64,000 nucleotides of DNA from an uncultured bacterium. Lineage in GTDB: Bacteria; Hydrogenedentota; Hydrogenedentia; Hydrogenedentales; CAILVY01. Below the pieces are notes generated by a model that worked only from the letters and a program-made list of their open reading frames with translations, searched no databases and was not told the origin of the DNA. Below are positions 43,892 through 52,274 of the stretch, piece by piece; the first letter of the stretch is position 1; each line of letters opens with the position of its first letter. The stretch covers positions 1 to 64,000 of the forward strand of contig CALEDJ010000038.1 of NCBI GenBank assembly GCA_937951485.1, given 5' to 3'. The position numbers and the translations under genes are program-made.

Positions 43892-44521
43892 ATGCCAATA
43901 TGCGTGGGAATTGCCGGGGGGACGGGGGCGGGCAAGAGCACCCTGGCGCAGGCGCTTGCGGCGCGGCTGGGGGACGCGGTGGTGGTGGAGCAGGACTGGT
44001 ATTACCGGGATTTGTCGGGCCGGACCCCGGCGGCGCGTGCGCGGGTGAATTTCGACAATCCGCGCGCGGTGGAATTGGGTTTGCTCGCGCGGCAGGTGCG
44101 CGCGCTGCTGGTGGGGCGGGCGGTATCAGCCCCGGTCTATGATTTCACGCGGCACCTGCGCACGGGCGAGACCCGGCTCATCGCACCGGCTCGGGTGGTG
44201 ATTGTGGAGGGGCTGCATGTGCTTGGGCATGCGGGCTTGCGGGCGCTGATGGCGCTCAAAATCTTCGTGGATGCGCCCGCTGATGTGCGTTTCATCCGGC
44301 GCTTGAGGCGCGACATCGCGGAGCGGGGCCGCACGCCGGAGAGCGTCGTGCGGCAATACCTCGCGCAGGTGCGCCCGATGCATGAACGCTGGGTGGAACC
44401 GACAAAAGCGCACGCGGACATGGTGGTGCGCGGAGATGACCGGACGCGATGGAACTTGCGGGGGATCACGGCGATGGTGAAAGCGTGTGCGGAGGTTCAG
44501 CGATCCGAACGCCGCGCGTGA
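43892..44521 (+). CDS. udk: Uridine kinase-like P-loop kinase
   Basis: A protein of 209 residues; AAGGAG lies 7 bases before the ATG. Walker A is GGTGAGKST at residues 9-17. QDWYYRDLSG, VNFDNPRAVE, PVYDF and VIVEGLHVL follow in uridine kinase order, then the lid RFIRRLRRDIAERGRTPESV and the QVRPMHERWVEPTK block. Uridine kinase phosphorylates uridine and cytidine with ATP or GTP in pyrimidine salvage. Length and motif order fit the family. Its last 25 bases overlap the 3' end of the convergent GT2 gene. Confidence 0.88.
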   Translation: MPICVGIAGGTGAGKSTLAQALAARLGDAVVVEQDWYYRDLSGRTPAARARVNFDNPRAVELGLLARQVRALLVGRAVSAPVYDFTRHLRTGETRLIAPARVVIVEGLHVLGHAGLRALMALKIFVDAPADVRFIRRLRRDIAERGRTPESVVRQYLAQVRPMHERWVEPTKAHADMVVRGDDRTRWNLRGITAMVKACAEVQRSERRA

Positions 44522-45462
44522 TCGCGATACTCCATCTCGCGCACCCGCCAGCGGATATCTTCGAGCAGCATGCGGTTGACGCCGATGAGATCAGCCACCA
44601 GGCCGATGACGATGAGCGCCGCGCCCAGTCCCAGAAACAGCACCCCGAAGAGCAGGGATTGGATATGCCCGCTTCCCGCCCCGTTCAAGTAAAAATACAG
44701 AAAGCGGATGCTGGGGATCAGCCCGAAGGCGATGCAGATGATGCCCTGTCCGGCGAAGAAACGAAACGGCCGGTAGGTCATGAAAATGCGCACGATGGTG
44801 AACAGCGACCGCTGGATGTATCTCGGGATGCTGGAGATCAGTCGGGACGGGCGCACGCAGGGGTTGGTGCGCACGGGCACGGAGGTGATGGCCATGTTCT
44901 TGCGCCCGGCCTGGATGATGGTTTCGAGGGTGTAGGTGTAGTCGCCGAAGACGTTCAGGCGCATGGCGGCCTCGCGGGTCATGGCGCGGAAGCCGCTGGG
45001 CGCGTCCGGGATGCTGGTGCCGCTGGCCATGCGGACCACGGCGGAGCCGAGGCGCTGGAGCAGTTTCTTGACCGGGGAGAAGTGCTGAATCTCGGCGATG
45101 GGCCGCGCTCCGACGACGATTTCCGCCTCGCCGCGCAGGATGGGGGCGATCAGGGCGGGGATGTCATCAGCGTTGTACTGGTTGTCCGCATCGGTGTTGA
45201 CGATGATGTCCGCCCCGCACTTGATGCAGTAGTCCAAACCGATGATAAAGGCGCGCGCAAGGCCGCGATTGCGCTGGATGCGAACAACGTGATGCGCGCC
45301 GTGTTCGCGGGCGACATCGGCAGTGCGGTCCGTGGACCCGTCGTCCACGACCAGGATTTCCACGGCATCCATGCCGGGCACTTCGCGCGGCAGCGCGTCA
45401 ATCGTCATGCCGAGCGTCTTTTCCTCGTTATAACAGGGAATTTGAATGATCAATTTCCGCAT
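44497..45462 (-). CDS. GT2 family glycosyltransferase (dolichyl/polyprenyl-phosphate type)
   Basis: A protein of 321 residues. I chose the ATG at 45462 with GGAAG 8 bases upstream over the TTG five codons earlier. The GT-A domain shows IQIPCYNEEKTL, VVDDGSTDRT, NRGLARAFIIGLD and NTDADNQY (DXD) near 90, then VGARPI and PDAPSGFRAM. Two C-terminal membrane helices at about 230-300 precede a basic tail. It resembles enzymes that load a sugar onto a polyprenyl phosphate or glycosylate a membrane lipid. The donor is not known. It stands away from the 12-34 kb glycan region. Confidence 0.85.
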   Translation of the reverse strand: MRKLIIQIPCYNEEKTLGMTIDALPREVPGMDAVEILVVDDGSTDRTADVAREHGAHHVVRIQRNRGLARAFIIGLDYCIKCGADIIVNTDADNQYNADDIPALIAPILRGEAEIVVGARPIAEIQHFSPVKKLLQRLGSAVVRMASGTSIPDAPSGFRAMTREAAMRLNVFGDYTYTLETIIQAGRKNMAITSVPVRTNPCVRPSRLISSIPRYIQRSLFTIVRIFMTYRPFRFFAGQGIICIAFGLIPSIRFLYFYLNGAGSGHIQSLLFGVLFLGLGAALIVIGLVADLIGVNRMLLEDIRWRVREMEYRDHARRSDR

Positions 45463-45832
45463 GACGCGATCTTCCAAACCAGGGGCGCATTATGGATGCA
45501 TCGTAGCGCATCGGGCGCAAATTCGCAACCATGTGGAACCATGAGGCATTTGCGAAATGGACTGTTTCGGCGCATAAGAACACGAAATATCCGGGATTTT
45601 TAGTGGCAAAGAGGTCCGAAACGGCCATTTCGCAAATGCCTCATCATGGTGAAACAACTCCCGATCGCCAATCATGGGACCCACCATTCGCCAATGGTCG
45701 GGCATTTTTTCTATAATGGCGCTTGCCGCCGGGGCAATGGGCCGCGCAGTCGGCAGGCAGGCGCGGCGACTGTCCGGGCAGTCATCGCAGCGGACCGGTA
45801 TGTCCGCAACATCCCTCATAGGAATATCAGAC
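45463..45832. other. Intergenic region with a long inverted repeat and a -10-like box
   Basis: It holds the palindromic element at 45541-45644 and a TATAAT at 45712-45717 (weak -35) that may drive the HAD gene. The frame open upstream of the HAD start to 45674 lacks coding character. Confidence 0.5.
45541..45644. repeat. Inverted-repeat element with 20-bp perfect arms
   Basis: ATGAGGCATTTGCGAAATGG (45541-45560) is the exact reverse complement of 45625-45644. Pairing continues inward through GTTTCGG/CCGAAAC with one bulge, giving about 28 bp. The loop is AT-richer than its surroundings. Part of the arm (AGGCATTTGCGA) recurs at 34594-34605. Confidence 0.7.
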
Positions 45833-46492
45833 ATGATTCGCGCTTTCTTGTTCGATATGGACGGGACCCTGATAGACTCGGAGATTCTCTGGGTCGAAGC
45901 GCTGGAACTGGCGTTGCGCGACAGGGGTGTCCCCATCACCCGTGAGGAATCCCTGGAGATCGTCTATGGCATTTCATGGGATACAATATACGAAATCATC
46001 GCGCGTCGGTATCCCGGTGTCTTTGCGGATATGCAGGCGATGTATGCGGATTTGCAGCCCCGCTTTCTTGCATTGCGGGACAGCCGCGACGTTCTGATTC
46101 CAGGATCCATCGCCCTGCTCAAGCGCCTTTCCAAAGACTATCCCGTCGCGATTGTATCCGGCTCATTCGAGGAAGACGTGGCCCACGGTGTGCGCCTGAT
46201 GGGCGTGGAACCTTATATTCGCTTCTGCCTCAGCGGCAATCATTACGCTCCGGGAAAACCCGATCCCGCATGCTACCGCATGGCCGCGGGGCGGCTGGGC
46301 CTGCCGGCCGATGTCTGCCTCGCCTTCGAGGATTCCGAGGCGGGCATCCGCGCCGCCAAGGACGCCGGCATGCACTGCGTTGCGCTGGCGCGACCTGACC
46401 GTCCCCGGCAGGATGTCTCCCGCGCGGACTGGGTGCTCGAAGACCTCGACGATTTCACACCGGAAGCCTTTGCGCGCCGCCAGGGCCCGTGA
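45833..46492 (+). CDS. HAD-superfamily phosphatase, beta-phosphoglucomutase-like subfamily
   Basis: A protein of 219 residues; AGGA lies about 9 bases before the ATG at 45833. Motif I is FDMDGTLIDSE (nucleophile Asp near residue 8), motif II VSGSFEED, motif III GKPDPACYRMAAGRLG (Lys) and motif IV FEDSEAGIRAAKDAG. A helical cap lies between residues 15 and 85. This group hydrolyses or isomerises small sugar phosphates; the substrate cannot be predicted. Its stop codon is 72 bases before the start of the aminotransferase, so the two may be cotranscribed. Confidence 0.87.
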   Translation: MIRAFLFDMDGTLIDSEILWVEALELALRDRGVPITREESLEIVYGISWDTIYEIIARRYPGVFADMQAMYADLQPRFLALRDSRDVLIPGSIALLKRLSKDYPVAIVSGSFEEDVAHGVRLMGVEPYIRFCLSGNHYAPGKPDPACYRMAAGRLGLPADVCLAFEDSEAGIRAAKDAGMHCVALARPDRPRQDVSRADWVLEDLDDFTPEAFARRQGP

Positions 46493-46564
46493 GTTTATTT
46501 GCCTCTACATACGCGCAGATGCGTGTCATATGCAGCGTCGGACCAGAATCGGAGGAAGTTTTAC

Positions 46565-47932
46565 ATGGCGACCAAGGAATTCCCACTGACCCCGCAACCC
46601 GTGTCCCCCATCGAGACCGCACACCGGCGCATCGCCACGGCGATCCCCGTCCCCGAATCCATTCCGACACTGACACGTTTGCGCGAACTTGAACCGCGCA
46701 GCATGGGCGGTCAGCCGCCGATTCTATGGCACCACGGCGAAGGCGCGACGATATGCGACCCCTATGGCAACCGCTGGATTGATTTTTCCAGCGGCGTGCT
46801 GGTGACCGCCTGCGGCCATGGCCACCCGGAGATCGTCGGCGCGATTCGCGGCATGGCCGGGCAGGGCATGTATCATGCCTATTGCTTCCCCACGCAAATC
46901 CGCCTGAAACTCATCGAGGCCATCCAGGCCGTGCTCCCGCCGCCATTGGCGCGCGTCTTCCTGCTGACCACGGGGTCCGAAGCCGTCGAATGCTGCATCA
47001 AACTGGCGCGCACGCGCGGCATGGCGTTGGGCGGCCCCCGGAAAAGCGTGCTGGTCACCTTCTCCCACGCTTTTCACGGCCGCACGCTCGGCGCGCAGTT
47101 GGCGGGCGGCATCCCGGCGCTGAAGACCTGGATCGGCGACTTGGACCCGCGCTTCGTGCAGGTCCCCTTCCCCGACGGATTCCGTCAAAAGGATGTGTCC
47201 TTTGCCGTCTTTGAGCAACGGCTCACAGAGTTGGGGGTCGCTCCCAAGGACGTATGCGGCGTCATGTCGGAGACGTTCCAGGGCTGCAATGCGACGTTGA
47301 TGCCCGCCGAATACGCGCAGGCGCTGCGCCGCTGGTGTGATGCGCACGGCGCGGTACTCATCTTCGACGAGGTGCAGGCGGCCTTTGGCCGCGCCGGCAA
47401 GTGGTTCGGCTTCCAGCACCTCGGCGTCACCCCCGACCTCGCCGCCTGCGGCAAGGGCATCTCCGGCGGCATGCCGCTCGCCGCCGTCGTCGGCACGGAA
47501 GAACTGATGAACCTCTACGGCCCCGGCGAGATGACCAGCACCCACTCCGCCAATCCCATCTGCGCCGCCGCCGCTCTGGCCAATCTCCAGGTCATCCACA
47601 AGCACGGGCTGGTGGACCATGCCGCCCGGATCGGCCCCCTCCTCGCCGAAGGCGTCGCCGCCGTCGCCCGCGCCGCCAAGGGGCGCATCGGCGCATGGAA
47701 TGCCGTGGGTTTGGTCGCCGCCCTGCAATATACGCGGCCCGGCACCGCGGACCCCGACCCGGAACCCGCGTGGGAATTCGTCCGTCGCGCTTACGAACGC
47801 GGCGTCATGCTCTTCGCGCCGGTCGGCGTTGGCGGATGCGCGGTCAAAATCTGTCCCCCGCTGGTTATTCAGGAAGATATGCTGCGCGAAGGCCTCGGCG
47901 TGCTCGAACAAATCGCCGCCGAAATCATCTGA
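46565..47932 (+). CDS. Class III PLP-dependent aminotransferase (4-aminobutyrate aminotransferase-like)
   Basis: A protein of 455 residues. The ATG at 46565 has GGAGGAAG about 8 bases upstream. Motifs are ATICDPYGNRWIDFSSG, TTGSEAVECCIKLAR, HAFHGRTLGAQLAGG, and LIFDEVQAAFGRAGKWFG (PLP-ring Asp), then AACGKGISGGMPLAAV with the Schiff-base Lys near 298, and TSTHSANPICAAAAL. The family transfers omega-amino groups from substrates such as GABA, ornithine, acetylornithine or diamines. The substrate is not fixed by the motifs seen. No catabolic partner (for example a semialdehyde dehydrogenase) is adjacent. Confidence 0.87.
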   Translation: MATKEFPLTPQPVSPIETAHRRIATAIPVPESIPTLTRLRELEPRSMGGQPPILWHHGEGATICDPYGNRWIDFSSGVLVTACGHGHPEIVGAIRGMAGQGMYHAYCFPTQIRLKLIEAIQAVLPPPLARVFLLTTGSEAVECCIKLARTRGMALGGPRKSVLVTFSHAFHGRTLGAQLAGGIPALKTWIGDLDPRFVQVPFPDGFRQKDVSFAVFEQRLTELGVAPKDVCGVMSETFQGCNATLMPAEYAQALRRWCDAHGAVLIFDEVQAAFGRAGKWFGFQHLGVTPDLAACGKGISGGMPLAAVVGTEELMNLYGPGEMTSTHSANPICAAAALANLQVIHKHGLVDHAARIGPLLAEGVAAVARAAKGRIGAWNAVGLVAALQYTRPGTADPDPEPAWEFVRRAYERGVMLFAPVGVGGCAVKICPPLVIQEDMLREGLGVLEQIAAEII

Positions 47933-48028
47933 ATGCGTCAAAACGCCGCAATGCCGTCAACGGGTCCATTGCGACACGCCATGCCCGGTCGGGTTCGACG
48001 AACGATCGCCGCAGGTCCCGCCCATGCC

Positions 48029-48457
48029 TCACTGCAAGGGATGGCGCCAGCGCAGCCCCGGGAAGCGGGCATAATCCCGGTCCGCGGTGATCCACTCGGC
48101 GCCGCATTCAATGGCCAGCGCGGCGAGAAACGCATCCGGGACCAGGTTGCCCTTTGCATCGGCGTTTCGACAGAGCGCCGCGAAAATTTCCCAGTGCCGG
48201 TTTCCCGGCGTGATATTCACCACCCTCGGCTGCGCCCGGAGGAAATCGCAGAACGCGAGCGCCTGCTGCAGCGTGCTGGGTCTTGAGAACACCCGCGGGT
48301 GCGTCACGACGCGTACCACGCCGCTCAGCACCAAAGGTGAGATGCCGACTGCCGGCTCGCTGGCCAGTGCGGACTCCAACCAGGCCCGATATTCCGCGTG
48401 GCGGGGCGCATCGCGCCGGAAGGCGCAGATGAGCACATTGGCGTCGGGCAGAATCAC
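48029..48457 (-). CDS. PIN-domain toxin, VapC-like ribonuclease
   Basis: A protein of 142 residues starting with GTG at 48457, which overlaps the antitoxin TGA in GTGA. PIN landmarks are LPDANVLICAF (first acidic residue), Glu residues near 20 and 28, VPDAFLAALAIECG (Asp) and WITADRDYARF with the final Asp pair. The acidic cluster would bind Mg2+ for RNA cleavage. In VapBC modules the toxin cuts tRNA or rRNA when freed from the antitoxin. The pairing with a ribbon-helix-type small upstream gene supports that role. Confidence 0.88.
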   Translation of the reverse strand: MILPDANVLICAFRRDAPRHAEYRAWLESALASEPAVGISPLVLSGVVRVVTHPRVFSRPSTLQQALAFCDFLRAQPRVVNITPGNRHWEIFAALCRNADAKGNLVPDAFLAALAIECGAEWITADRDYARFPGLRWRHPLQ

Positions 48458-48696
48458 GATCGCCCTTCCATGTGGTCCAGGAGGGACGCGGTGTCATTCA
48501 AATCCACGCCGGGCAGAAGGCCGCCGCTTCCCGAGGTGGGAATCTTCGGCTTGCGAGATGCCTCCGTTGCGGACTTCTCCTGCAATGCCAACCGCAACGC
48601 ATCCTCGATCACAGCCGTCAGGGTGCGGTTACTCTCCGCGGCGCGCCGCTTGAGCATGGCCAGCAGATTGTCGTTGATATTGATTGTTGTTCTCAT
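48454..48696 (-). CDS. VapB-like antitoxin
   Basis: A protein of 80 residues. The N-terminus, RTTININDNLLAMLKRRAAE then LTAVIEDALRLAL, is a ribbon-helix-helix-type DNA-binding domain. The Pro/Gly/Asp-rich tail (SGSGGLLPGVDLND) is the usual flexible toxin-neutralising part. It is translationally coupled to the PIN toxin. No Shine-Dalgarno is present, and the promoter -10 box ends 7 bases before the ATG, so the mRNA is probably leaderless. A dyad over the promoter suggests autoregulation. Confidence 0.85.
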   Translation of the reverse strand: MRTTININDNLLAMLKRRAAESNRTLTAVIEDALRLALQEKSATEASRKPKIPTSGSGGLLPGVDLNDTASLLDHMEGRS

Positions 48697-48719
48697 GCAT
48701 CAAAACATATCATAAGAAC
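48689..48719 (-). promoter_or_regulatory. Operator dyad of the toxin-antitoxin operon
   Basis: GTTCTCATG (48689-48697) and CATAAGAAC (48711-48719) are inverted repeats matching at 8 of 9 positions with 13 bases between. The dyad covers the -10 box and the antitoxin start codon, a position expected for VapB-VapC autorepression. Confidence 0.5.
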
Positions 48720-48732
48720 ATCTTGATGTCAA
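48704..48732 (-). promoter_or_regulatory. Promoter of the toxin-antitoxin operon
   Basis: Reading the minus strand: a perfect TTGACA at 48732-48727, a 17-base spacer and TATGTT (4 of 6) at 48709-48704. The predicted transcription start falls at or next to the ATG at 48696. Confidence 0.7.
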
Positions 48733-48955
48733 CAATGCGTTACGGAAGGGCCGTTCACAAAGCGCGAAGCATCCCAGCCGTCCATGGCGGATTCCCAAGG
48801 ATACGACCCGTTATTGCAGGGGGGCGGCACAGGTTGCCTCAGCGGGAAGCAAAACATGACGGAAAACGGCGCGCCTGGCGTGTCTGATCGCCAAGTCTTA
48901 CGGCGCTGTGTGCAAGCACGCCCGCAACGACAGAGACCAGCGTGACGCCCCGCCG

Positions 48956-50494
48956 CTACATCCCGCGCAGGGTAATGCCGTTCTCCGCACTTTCGCGGTA
49001 GGCCAGGTATTTGTTGACCGCGTCGAGGTAGGCCGCCACGGACGCCTCGATGATGTCCGTGCTGGCGCCTTTGCCCTTGAAAACCTGTCCGGAAAAATCC
49101 ACGGTCACATAGGCTTCGCCCATGGCTTCCTTGCCGGGCGTGGTGGCGCGAATCTCGAAGGTTTCGAGCCGGCCGGACACGCCCGTGATGCGTTCAATCG
49201 CGACGCACGCGGCATGCACCGGGCCGTCGCCCGTGGCCGAGTCGGTGAAGGTTTCCCCGCCCTTGCCCAACTTGATGAGCGCCTTGGCGGGATTGCGCCC
49301 GAAGGTGTCCACCTCTATCAGATGATAGAGTTCAAAATCTTCGTTGAGCATACGCACGATGAGCATGCGCAGGTCATCATCGAAAACCTCGCGCTTCTTG
49401 TCGGCGAGGTCGATGAATTTTTCGTAGAGGCGGTCCAACTGCGCTTCATCGAAATCATAGCCGAGTTCGCGGCTGCGCTTGGCAAGGCCCGCGCGCCCCG
49501 AATGTTTTCCCAGCACCAGGTCGCTCCGGTTGCGGCCCACGGATTCGGGACTCATGATCTCGTATGTCAGCGCATTGGCGATGACGCCGTGTTGATGGAT
49601 GCCCGATTCATGGGCGAAGGCATTGCGCCCCACGATCGGCTTGTTGTAGGGGATGGCCAGGCCGGTGAGCATGCCCAGGAGCGTGCTGGACGGCACAATC
49701 TCGCGGCTGTTTATCCGGCAGTCGTAGGGATAGATGTTGTTTCGGGTGCGCATGGCCATCACAACCTCTTCGAGCGAAGTATTTCCCGCGCGCTCGCCGA
49801 TGCCGTTGACGGTGCACTCGATCTGCCGGGCGCCCCCTTCCACCGCCGCCAGCGCGTTGGCGACCGCCAGCCCCAGGTCGTTGTGATTGTGGCTGGAGAA
49901 CACTACCTTGTCGGAACCGGGCACATGGGCGATCACATACTTGAACATGTCCCGGATTTCAGTTGGCGTGGTGTAGCCGACCGTATCGGGAAGATTGATG
50001 ACATCCGCCCCCGCCGCAATGGCTACTTTCACCACCTCGACCAGAAATTCCCAATCGGAGCGGGTGGAATCCTCAGCCGAAAACTCGACACGGGGAATGA
50101 GGCGCTTCGCCAGCCGCACCGCTTTGTCCGTAGCGGCAAGCACCTGATCGCGATCCATGCGCAGTTTGTGCTTCATGTGGATATCGGAAGTGGCGATGAA
50201 CGTATGCAGGACGGGCTGCGCGGCGTTCTCCAGCGCCTGAGCGGCGCGCTCGATGTCCGCAGGCAACGCCCGCGCAAGGGCGGCAACGCGGCACTCCCTG
50301 ATGGCTTCCGCCACTTTGCGCACACCCTCGAACTCCTGCTTCGAGGCAATGGGAAATCCTGCTTCAATAATATCCACCCCCAGCCGTTCGAGTTGCCTGG
50401 CCATCTGGAGTTTTTCGTGTTCATTCATGCTCGCGCCGGGCGACTGCTCGCCGTCGCGAAGGGTGGTATCGAAAATCTCAACCATTTCAGCCAT
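48956..50494 (-). CDS. leuA: 2-isopropylmalate synthase
   Basis: A protein of 512 residues from the ATG at 50494, with AGGAG 12 bases upstream. The DRE-TIM barrel shows [16 protein letters not shown] at residues 8-23 (metal Asp and Arg), [18 protein letters not shown] (metal His pair) and [32 protein letters not shown] and GKHSGRAGL follow in the linker. The C-terminal LeuA dimer/leucine-binding domain covers about 370-500. It condenses acetyl-CoA with 2-oxoisovalerate in the first step of leucine synthesis and is normally feedback-inhibited by leucine. The other leu genes are not in the window. Confidence 0.94.
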   Translation of the reverse strand: MAEMVEIFDTTLRDGEQSPGASMNEHEKLQMARQLERLGVDIIEAGFPIASKQEFEGVRKVAEAIRECRVAALARALPADIERAAQALENAAQPVLHTFIATSDIHMKHKLRMDRDQVLAATDKAVRLAKRLIPRVEFSAEDSTRSDWEFLVEVVKVAIAAGADVINLPDTVGYTTPTEIRDMFKYVIAHVPGSDKVVFSSHNHNDLGLAVANALAAVEGGARQIECTVNGIGERAGNTSLEEVVMAMRTRNNIYPYDCRINSREIVPSSTLLGMLTGLAIPYNKPIVGRNAFAHESGIHQHGVIANALTYEIMSPESVGRNRSDLVLGKHSGRAGLAKRSRELGYDFDEAQLDRLYEKFIDLADKKREVFDDDLRMLIVRMLNEDFELYHLIEVDTFGRNPAKALIKLGKGGETFTDSATGDGPVHAACVAIERITGVSGRLETFEIRATTPGKEAMGEAYVTVDFSGQVFKGKGASTDIIEASVAAYLDAVNKYLAYRESAENGITLRGM

Positions 50495-50519
50495 GATGAT
50501 GTTCCGCTCCTATAGCAAT

Positions 50520-50542
50520 GCGGACCCTCCATGAGGATCCGC
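50520..50542 (-). promoter_or_regulatory. Hairpin in the leuA leader
   Basis: GCGGACCC and its imperfect partner GGATCCGC enclose TCCATGA. It lies between the leuA -10 box and the ribosome-binding site. It lacks a U-run, so it is not a terminator, but it could affect leader stability. Confidence 0.35.
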
Positions 50543-50552
50543 GATAATCTTT

Positions 50553-50582
50553 ATTATAATGCCTGTGCATCCGCCTGGGCAA
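50553..50582 (-). promoter_or_regulatory. Promoter of leuA
   Basis: Minus strand: TTGCCC (50582-50577, 4 of 6), an 18-base spacer and a perfect TATAAT (50558-50553), about 60 bases before the start codon. Confidence 0.6.
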
Positions 50583-50686
50583 TACGCCAATGTTTTGGCG
50601 GTGCGCATGGGCGGTCGGATTACAGGCAACAACACAGACAACGGCCTTCGTATTCCGCTGGTTTCCCTTGGCCAAACACAAATGCT

Positions 50687-50692
50687 TATAAT
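50687..50692 (+). promoter_or_regulatory. -10 box of the winged-helix gene (leaderless promoter)
   Basis: A perfect TATAAT ending 6 bases before the ATG at 50699, placing the expected transcription start on the A of the start codon. The -35 is weak. Confidence 0.6.
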
Positions 50693-50698
50693 TTTCTC

Positions 50699-51259
50699 AT
50701 GAAAGTGTCCCATCCGAAGAGCATTCGACGCCGCCTGCTGACGATCCTCTATGAGCGATACCTGCAGGACCCGCTGGACATGCTGACGCCGGAGGATTTC
50801 CTGGAGGACGGCGCGCTGCACCGCGAAGACCTGGCGGCAAACATGCACTACCTGCACGATCGGAATCTGGTCGAATTGATGATGGGCTACAATCCCCCGA
50901 TGTTCGCCGCCGCCCGCATCACGGCTGACGGCATTGACCTGGTTGAGAACCGCTTCGAATTCAACCTCCGTTTCCCGCCGGAACCGGGGGAGGAAGAAGA
51001 GGATATGGCCGACCTGCCGCGTCTGATGGAACAACTGACGGCGGAAGCCGATTTTTCCCCCCTGGACGGCGAAGCGCGCGCGAGCCTGCTTCGGGACGTG
51101 CAGTTCCTGCGGGACGAGGTGGCCCGTCCCGTGCATCGCTGGCGCATGCCGGTCATCGAAACAGTGCTGGGCTGGATTGCGGCGAATTTCGCGCATCCCG
51201 ATGAAACGCTGCCGTCGTTGCCCCGGATTCGTGAGACCATTGCGCGCCGCGATGGCTGA
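50699..51259 (+). CDS. Winged-helix-like protein of unknown function, probably leaderless
   Basis: A protein of 186 residues from the ATG at 50699. Residues 1-85 read as a winged helix: SIRRRLLTILYERYLQD, then LTPEDFLEDGALHREDLAANMHYLHDRNLVEL (recognition helix) and a wing with AARITADGIDLVENRFEF. The acidic middle (EPGEEEEDMADLP) and helical C-terminal part match nothing I recognise. No Shine-Dalgarno is present, and TATAAT lies 6 bases upstream, so translation from a leaderless mRNA is likely. It is divergent from leuA, and a regulatory link to leuA is possible but unproven. Confidence 0.75.
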   Translation: MKVSHPKSIRRRLLTILYERYLQDPLDMLTPEDFLEDGALHREDLAANMHYLHDRNLVELMMGYNPPMFAAARITADGIDLVENRFEFNLRFPPEPGEEEEDMADLPRLMEQLTAEADFSPLDGEARASLLRDVQFLRDEVARPVHRWRMPVIETVLGWIAANFAHPDETLPSLPRIRETIARRDG

Positions 51260-51278
51260 CGGTTTTGCCGCCGGCGGA

Positions 51279-52136
51279 CTATTCCCCCTCTAATGCGCCG
51301 AGAATTTCGTTGACCTTCTCTTCGTATCCGCTGAGTTCCCGGACAAGTTCCTCACAGGCCGCGTCGGTCAATCCCAAACGTTCCGCTGCGGCGCGGGGAA
51401 ACTCCGGGGGGATGGGATTGCTGGATTCGCCAAATCCACAAGGATATACAACGTAATTCGCCAGTGCTGCCACAGCGCAGAGCACAGGGTCCACGGTGGC
51501 GTGCTCCGGCTGATGGTGCAAGCGAATCGCCTCCACCACCGAAGGCGGAAGATTCCAGTGTTCACCGAGAATGCCTCCCGCCTCGGCATGGTCCATGCCG
51601 AAAGTCCGGGCTTCAACTTCGCCAATGGGCACGCCCTGTTCGTGGGCACGGTTTGCGGCCTGGACAAATTTGTCGCCATAGAGCATGTCGAAGGCGACCT
51701 TGCCGATATCGTGGAGCAGGCCGGACTCGAAGCAGCCGGAAATTTTCTTGCCGGCCAGATGCGCGCAACGTTCGGCGGCCATCCCCGCCGCCAGGGAATG
51801 CCGCCAGAGTTGCCGGCGGTCATATGCCGAGTTTCCGGCAGCCAGGGTGCGGAAGGTGGTGGCGGTGAGGGTCAGGTTGCGCACCTCGAAGAAACCCAGG
51901 ACGACAATGGCCTGTGTGACGCTCTCGATTTTGCGGTAGAAGCCGTAATAGGCGGAGTTGACCACCTTCAGCAACGCGGCGGAAAGGCTCTGGTCCGCCG
52001 TGACAACCCGGCCCAGGTCCAGCGCCGAGGCTTCCGGGTCCGCTGCAATGCTCAGCACCCGCCCCAGCACCACAGGAAGCGTCGGCAGTTCCCGGATGCG
52101 CGCCACGGCCTCCCGCGCTGATTTCTCTGCCGCCAT
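51279..52136 (-). CDS. HDOD-domain signalling protein
   Basis: A protein of 285 residues; GAGGAG lies about 10 bases before the ATG. The HDOD domain fills most of the protein: IRELPTLPVVLGRVL at the start, ADQSLSAALLKVVNSAYYGF, QAIVVLGFFEVRNLTL, then GLLHDIGKVAFDM carrying the HD pair, and AGGILGEHWNLPPSVVEAIRLHH. HDOD proteins are generally catalytically quiet relatives of HD-GYP phosphodiesterases and work in regulatory or stress pathways. Here the HD residues of HDIGK are retained. It has no receiver domain. It is convergent with the winged-helix gene. Confidence 0.88.
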   Translation of the reverse strand: MAAEKSAREAVARIRELPTLPVVLGRVLSIAADPEASALDLGRVVTADQSLSAALLKVVNSAYYGFYRKIESVTQAIVVLGFFEVRNLTLTATTFRTLAAGNSAYDRRQLWRHSLAAGMAAERCAHLAGKKISGCFESGLLHDIGKVAFDMLYGDKFVQAANRAHEQGVPIGEVEARTFGMDHAEAGGILGEHWNLPPSVVEAIRLHHQPEHATVDPVLCAVAALANYVVYPCGFGESSNPIPPEFPRAAAERLGLTDAACEELVRELSGYEEKVNEILGALEGE

Positions 52137-52274
52137 CCCTACGTTCTCCTCGCATTGTATTCACGGTTTCGGCTACTATACGAAACGCGAAAATATGAAG
52201 CAACCCGATTCACGGGAGAATGCCCATTACGTTCGCGGGAAGACCGCACAGGATTGCCAGGAGCCGCAGCAAAC

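Noticed and set aside
50520-50542. Leucine attenuator terminator ahead of leuA
   Set aside because: The hairpin lacks a U-run on the minus strand, and no leucine-rich leader peptide precedes it.
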